A DNA stretch of 9,434 bases from Candidatus Dormiibacterota bacterium. GTDB taxonomy: Bacteria > Chloroflexota > Dormibacteria > UBA8260 > Bog-877. A program made the position numbers and the translations under genes. Location of the stretch: positions 1-9,434 of the forward strand of contig PLTL01000403.1 in assembly GCA_003164475.1 (NCBI GenBank), in the 5' to 3' direction. The notes beneath the pieces were generated by a model. The model had not been told where the DNA came from and ran no database searches. It was given only the letters and a program-made list of their open reading frames with translations. Of this stretch, positions 6,330 to 9,434 are shown in pieces (position 1 is the first letter of the stretch; each line of letters opens with the position of its first letter).

Positions 6330-7264
6330 GGCAACCCCTGGCCGCACGCCAGCCCCACCGCTGACACGCCCGCGCTCACCATCTCCTCCAGGCCTATCCC
6401 CGCGTCGATCCAGACAACGCTGGGCTCGCTCCGCAGCCAGGTCATCTGGGCTCGGGCATAGCGCCAGGTCCTGGCCGCCAACCGCTCTGCCGCCTCCCGG
6501 CGCGAGCACCTACCCGCCACCCAGTCAACCGCCTCAGCGTACCCGATTGCAGCGCTGGCCACCAGTGCCGGGGGGTAGCCCCGGGCCACCAGGGAGCGCA
6601 CCTCCGCGGCCAAGGGCTCCCCCATCAGCCGATCCGAGCGCTCCTCGACCCTGCGGCGGAGCTGATCCGGCCCGATGCGGCAACCCAACCGCAGGGACCG
6701 CCACCGCGGGGCGGCGCGGGACGCCCTGGTCCCGGCGCGCGCCAGTTCAACCGCGCGCACCAGCCGGCGCGGATTGCTGATGTCGATCGCCGCCGCCCGC
6801 TCCGGGTCCAGACGGGTCAGCTCGGCCAGCACCTCCGGGTTCTCGGCCGGCAACGTTGGCCGCTCCTTCCCGGGAGGAACCCCCCCGAAGTCGAAACCAT
6901 CGAGCAGGGCTCTCACGTACAGGCCCGTCCCCCCGACCACCACCGGGATGCGGCCCAGATCCTGGAGATCTCCAATGGTCGAGGCCGCCAGCTGCCGATA
7001 CCGGCCCGCCGAGAATGGCTCCCCCAGATGGGCCCAGTCGAGCCCGTGGCAGACCACTCCCCGGAGCTCGGCCGAGGTCGGCTTGCAGACCCCCACCTCT
7101 AACTCGGCAATCGCCTGCCGCGAGTCGGCGTTCACCATATCGCCGCCCAGTTCTCGGCAGAGGCCGGCGGCCAGCTGAGTCTTGCCGGACGCGGTCGGGC
7201 CTATCACCGCCAGGACCAGATGCGGACCCACGAGGCTTGCGGGGGCCTCCTGCCGAGGGCTCAA
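6326..7264 (-). CDS. miaA: tRNA dimethylallyltransferase MiaA
   Basis: MiaA transfers a dimethylallyl group from DMAPP to N6 of A37 in tRNAs reading UNN codons (i6A37), improving decoding. The protein has 312 residues, the usual size. The P-loop GPTASGKT is at 22-29, VNADSRQ with catalytic D47 follows, then CKPT, EPFSAGRY, VVVGGTGLYVRALLDG (108-123) and NPRRLVRAVEL. The C-terminal part has AIGYAEAVDW and ARTWRYARAQMTWLR, which match the AIGYKE and R-x-YAKRQ-x-TW-R family motifs with a K-to-A change in the first. The usual VYRGMDIGT stretch is diverged here (AIAELEVGV), as is HHLID (CHGLDW). The TTG start overlaps the mutL TGA by the TTGA geometry but has no Shine-Dalgarno. A GTG at 7231 is the alternative and still leaves the P-loop intact. 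Confidence 0.95.
   Translation of the reverse strand: MSPRQEAPASLVGPHLVLAVIGPTASGKTQLAAGLCRELGGDMVNADSRQAIAELEVGVCKPTSAELRGVVCHGLDWAHLGEPFSAGRYRQLAASTIGDLQDLGRIPVVVGGTGLYVRALLDGFDFGGVPPGKERPTLPAENPEVLAELTRLDPERAAAIDISNPRRLVRAVELARAGTRASRAAPRWRSLRLGCRIGPDQLRRRVEERSDRLMGEPLAAEVRSLVARGYPPALVASAAIGYAEAVDWVAGRCSRREAAERLAARTWRYARAQMTWLRSEPSVVWIDAGIGLEEMVSAGVSAVGLACGQGLP
6335..6339 (-). promoter_or_regulatory. Ribosome binding site deciding the hflX TTG start
   Basis: On the minus strand AGGGG stands five bases before the TTG at 6329, inside the last codons of miaA. It favours this TTG over the far-upstream start at 6509 and indicates coupled translation. Confidence 0.6.
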
Positions 7265-9036
7265 CGGCGGGCGAACGCGGAGAGCAGGTGCGTCTCCGAG
7301 AGAAGCAGCAAGGCGGGGCGCCCATGTGGGCAGGTGATGCCTCCCGGGGTATCGGCCAGATCGCTCAGGAGCTGGGCCACCTCCTCAGGATTGACTGGGT
7401 CGCCGAAGCGGACCGCGCTGTGGCAGGCGATGGAAGCCGCCACCCGATGCTGCTTCCCGGCCTCCCCCTCGGGGACCTCCTGGGTGCCGGCAAGCACCTC
7501 GGCCAGAAGCTGGGGCAGCTCTGAGAGCCTGCTCCCGGGCGGGACGGCGGAGCACCGGACCGTGCCCTCCCCGAACGCCGCCAGCTCGAAGCCGGCGCGC
7601 TCCAGCAGCGGTTCCGCGGCGGCAAGCTCTGCGACCGCCTGGGGCCCCACCTCCACCAGGGCCGGCTGGAGCAGCCGCTGGGCAGGTGTCGCCCCGCTTG
7701 GCGCAGACCCACGGAGACGACCAAGGATCCGGGTGTAGAGAACCTTCTCGTGAGCGGCATGCTGGTCCAGCAGGGCGATTCCGGTACTGGTCTCCACCAC
7801 CAGGTAGCGGTTGTGCGCCTGCCCCAGATAGCGCCACGAGGCGGCCGCCCCGAGGGGCTCCGATGGGGCGGCGACCGGCGCCAGCCCACCCATGAGGGGC
7901 AGCTCCTCCGCAAGCTCTGCCCACGGGCCGGGAGCTCGGGCGCTCCCACCGCCAGCCGCACTCCCGATCCCCGCGCGCCCCCCGCTGGGGAGCGGCAGCT
8001 GACCTGGCCCAAGCCCCTGGAGTGCTCCCCAGCATGCTCGTTGGACGGCTTCGAAGAAGCGTGACTCATCGCCGAAGCGGACCTCTCGCTTGGTGGGGTG
8101 GACGTTGACGTCCACCTCGCTGGGATCGCAGCGGATGTCCAGGACCGCCACCGGGTACCGACCCACCGGGAGCAGTCCTCGGTAGGCGCCCTCCACCGCC
8201 GCCACCAGGGCCCGCTGGTGAACGCGCCGGCCGTTGACCATCAGCACCAGCGAGCTGCGGCTGGCCCGGGCCACCTCGGGCGGGCCGATCAGTCCCGCCA
8301 CGGAGACTCCGCCCCCGGTCCACTCCACCGCAAGCAGGTCGGCCGACTCCGCCTTCCCCAGCACCGAGCGGGCCGCCTCTTGCAGGCCCCCCCGTCCCGG
8401 AGCCCCCAGCGATCGGCGCCCGTCGACCCGCACCTCGAAGGCTACGTCTGGCCGGCTCAGCGCCGCCTCGGCGACCACTCGCAGACAGGCGCTGGCCTCG
8501 GCCCTGGTGCTGCGCAGGAAGGCGCGCCGGGCCGGCGTCTTGCCGAAGAGGTTCCGCACCTCGACCACCGTGCCCGGGGGGGCCGCCACCGGCACCGGGA
8601 CAGCGACCTCCCGGTCCGTGACCTCGATCCGGGCCCCGGACGATGACCGTCGGTCCCAGGAGGTCGCGCTCACCTGGGCTGCGGACGCGATGCTGGCCAG
8701 GGCTTCGCCTCGGAAGCCAAAGGTGGAGATCCAAGCCAGGTCGTCGATCACTGACAACTTGCTGGTGGCGTGGCGCTGGAACGCCAGGCCCAGCTCCGCC
8801 GCCGACATGCCGTCCCCGTCATCGGCAACCCGGATCAGCTCCGCCCCCCCAGCCTGGAACTCCACGGTGATGCGATGGGCGCCCGCGTCCAACGAATTCT
8901 CCACCAGCTCCTTGACCACTGAGGCCGGCCTCTCGATCACCTCACCGGCGGCGATGGCCTCGGCAACCTGCGGTTTGAGCACATGGATCCGCTGCCTGTC
9001 CGAGGGCCCATGGGCAGGGGGCTGGTTGCGGTTCAG
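7261..9036 (-). CDS. mutL: DNA mismatch repair protein MutL
   Basis: MutL links mismatch recognition by MutS to strand incision. Numbering from the GTG at 8982: the GHKL ATPase has [20 protein letters not shown] (base E25, N29), ADDGDGM with D54, and GFRGEAL (89-95), then [12 protein letters not shown] proline/glycine-rich linker spans about 320-375. The C-terminal domain carries LLDQHAAHE (from D406), ACHSAVR (519-525) and CPHGRP (551-556), as in MutLs of the MutH-independent, nicking type. The first canonical start is that GTG, but the family residues just before it (RIHVL, like PIQVL of E. coli) are encoded upstream. No ATG, GTG or TTG is in frame there. I therefore extend to a CTG at 9036 overlapping the mutS TGA and preceded by GGGGAG, giving 591 residues. 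The gene is certain; its start is not (573 residues if GTG). Confidence 0.93.
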   Translation of the reverse strand: MNRNQPPAHGPSDRQRIHVLKPQVAEAIAAGEVIERPASVVKELVENSLDAGAHRITVEFQAGGAELIRVADDGDGMSAAELGLAFQRHATSKLSVIDDLAWISTFGFRGEALASIASAAQVSATSWDRRSSSGARIEVTDREVAVPVPVAAPPGTVVEVRNLFGKTPARRAFLRSTRAEASACLRVVAEAALSRPDVAFEVRVDGRRSLGAPGRGGLQEAARSVLGKAESADLLAVEWTGGGVSVAGLIGPPEVARASRSSLVLMVNGRRVHQRALVAAVEGAYRGLLPVGRYPVAVLDIRCDPSEVDVNVHPTKREVRFGDESRFFEAVQRACWGALQGLGPGQLPLPSGGRAGIGSAAGGGSARAPGPWAELAEELPLMGGLAPVAAPSEPLGAAASWRYLGQAHNRYLVVETSTGIALLDQHAAHEKVLYTRILGRLRGSAPSGATPAQRLLQPALVEVGPQAVAELAAAEPLLERAGFELAAFGEGTVRCSAVPPGSRLSELPQLLAEVLAGTQEVPEGEAGKQHRVAASIACHSAVRFGDPVNPEEVAQLLSDLADTPGGITCPHGRPALLLLSETHLLSAFARR

Positions 9037-9434
9037 TTGGGCTCCCCCGCCCGGCGCTGCCAGTCCGCGATCCTCTGGAGCGCCTCCAGCGGAGTCATAC
9101 CCTCAATGCTCAGCTGCTCGAGCTCCACCATCACCGGATGAGGCACCGTCAGCGGCAGGGCCAGCTGCTGGTCGGGCGGTTTCGGCTCCGAGAGTGGGCG
9201 TTCCGCCTCTCGCTCGGCCAGGATGCGAGCGGCACGGTCGACGACACTCCGGGGCAGCCCGGCCAGCTGGGCCACGTTGATTCCGTAGGAGCGATCCGCG
9301 CCACCGGCGACGATCCGGTGCAGGAAGACGACCTGGGCCTCGCCGCCTTCCTCCCGTTCCACCACCTCGACCCGGTAGTTGCGCAGCTTGGGCAGCTCCT
9401 CGGCAAGGGCGGTGAGCTCGTGGTAGTGGGTGGC
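9033..9434 (-). CDS. mutS: DNA mismatch repair protein MutS, C-terminal part, 5' truncated by window
   Basis: MutS recognises mismatches and small loops and recruits MutL. Only the last 133 residues are visible because the gene runs off the right edge. They open with [15 protein letters not shown], the conserved end of the MutS ATPase domain, followed by [25 protein letters not shown] and [19 protein letters not shown] of the helix-turn-helix dimer region. The C-terminal tail ends with a short helical segment ([14 protein letters not shown]) typical of MutS1 ends. The Walker A and mismatch-reading domains lie outside. The TGA stop overlaps the proposed CTG start of mutL. The HYHEL and GGADRSYGI motifs mark MutS1, not MutS2. 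Confidence 0.96.
   Translation of the reverse strand, partial: ATHYHELTALAEELPKLRNYRVEVVEREEGGEAQVVFLHRIVAGGADRSYGINVAQLAGLPRSVVDRAARILAEREAERPLSEPKPPDQQLALPLTVPHPVMVELEQLSIEGMTPLEALQRIADWQRRAGEPN
9042..9047 (-). promoter_or_regulatory. Candidate ribosome binding site for a CTG start of mutL
   Basis: On the minus strand GGGGAG lies five bases before the CTG at 9036, in the last codons of mutS. The GTG at 8982 has no comparable site at proper spacing. This is part of the case for the non-standard start. Confidence 0.4.

Noticed and set aside
6330..6509. 60-residue N-terminal extension of HflX from the start at 6509
   Set aside because: It lies entirely over the miaA C-terminus, is low in complexity, and the TTG at 6329 has a Shine-Dalgarno and stop-start overlap.
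1..9434. Insertion sequences, phage or other mobile elements
   Set aside because: No transposase, integrase or terminal repeats were recognised; apart from the 2714-3457 gap, genes are tightly packed housekeeping types.

Overview
The window comes from a G+C-rich bacterium (roughly two thirds G+C by eye) with a Gram-positive-type gene set. It has a trehalose synthase/maltokinase pair of the GlgE alpha-glucan pathway, a LexA repressor with GAAC-N4-GTTC operators, and the gene order mutS-mutL-miaA-hflX running up to lexA. TreS-Mak and this LexA operator fit Actinobacteria and some relatives. MutS and MutL are missing from most Actinobacteria, so I infer an early-branching actinobacterial lineage or a Chloroflexota/Dormibacterota-like one. 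The sequence alone does not settle the lineage.

Layout. (1) 1-2255, plus strand: the 3' end of treS, then mak, overlapping by four bases. Together they convert trehalose to maltose and then to maltose 1-phosphate. (2) 2256-2343: a short convergent gap with an inverted repeat. (3) 2344-2676, minus strand: a small membrane-anchored LysM protein. Its promoter carries a perfect SOS box between the -35 and -10 elements, which suggests an SOS-induced division inhibitor of the YneA/Rv2719c kind. (4) About 2714-3457: roughly 740 bases without a convincing gene. (5) About 3458-4189, minus strand: a glycerophosphodiester phosphodiesterase. (6) 4382-5020, plus strand: lexA, with two near-consensus SOS boxes around its own promoter. 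(7) 5043-9434, minus strand: a compact cluster transcribed mutS (partial) -> mutL -> miaA -> hflX, converging on lexA.

How it works together. The right half is a DNA-repair and stress block: mismatch repair (MutS/MutL), tRNA i6A37 modification (MiaA), ribosome rescue or splitting (HflX) and the SOS repressor LexA. The LysM gene is an SOS target some 1.7 kb from lexA. In the minus-strand cluster the junctions have the form NTGA, where the downstream start codon overlaps the upstream TGA. Two of these starts are TTG, and the mutL start appears to be CTG, which is rare.

No wholly new system was found. The points most worth a second look are the apparent CTG start of mutL, the SOS-box/near-leaderless promoter of the LysM gene, two motif deviations (MutL endonuclease motif, HflX G4), and the unexplained 740-base interval.
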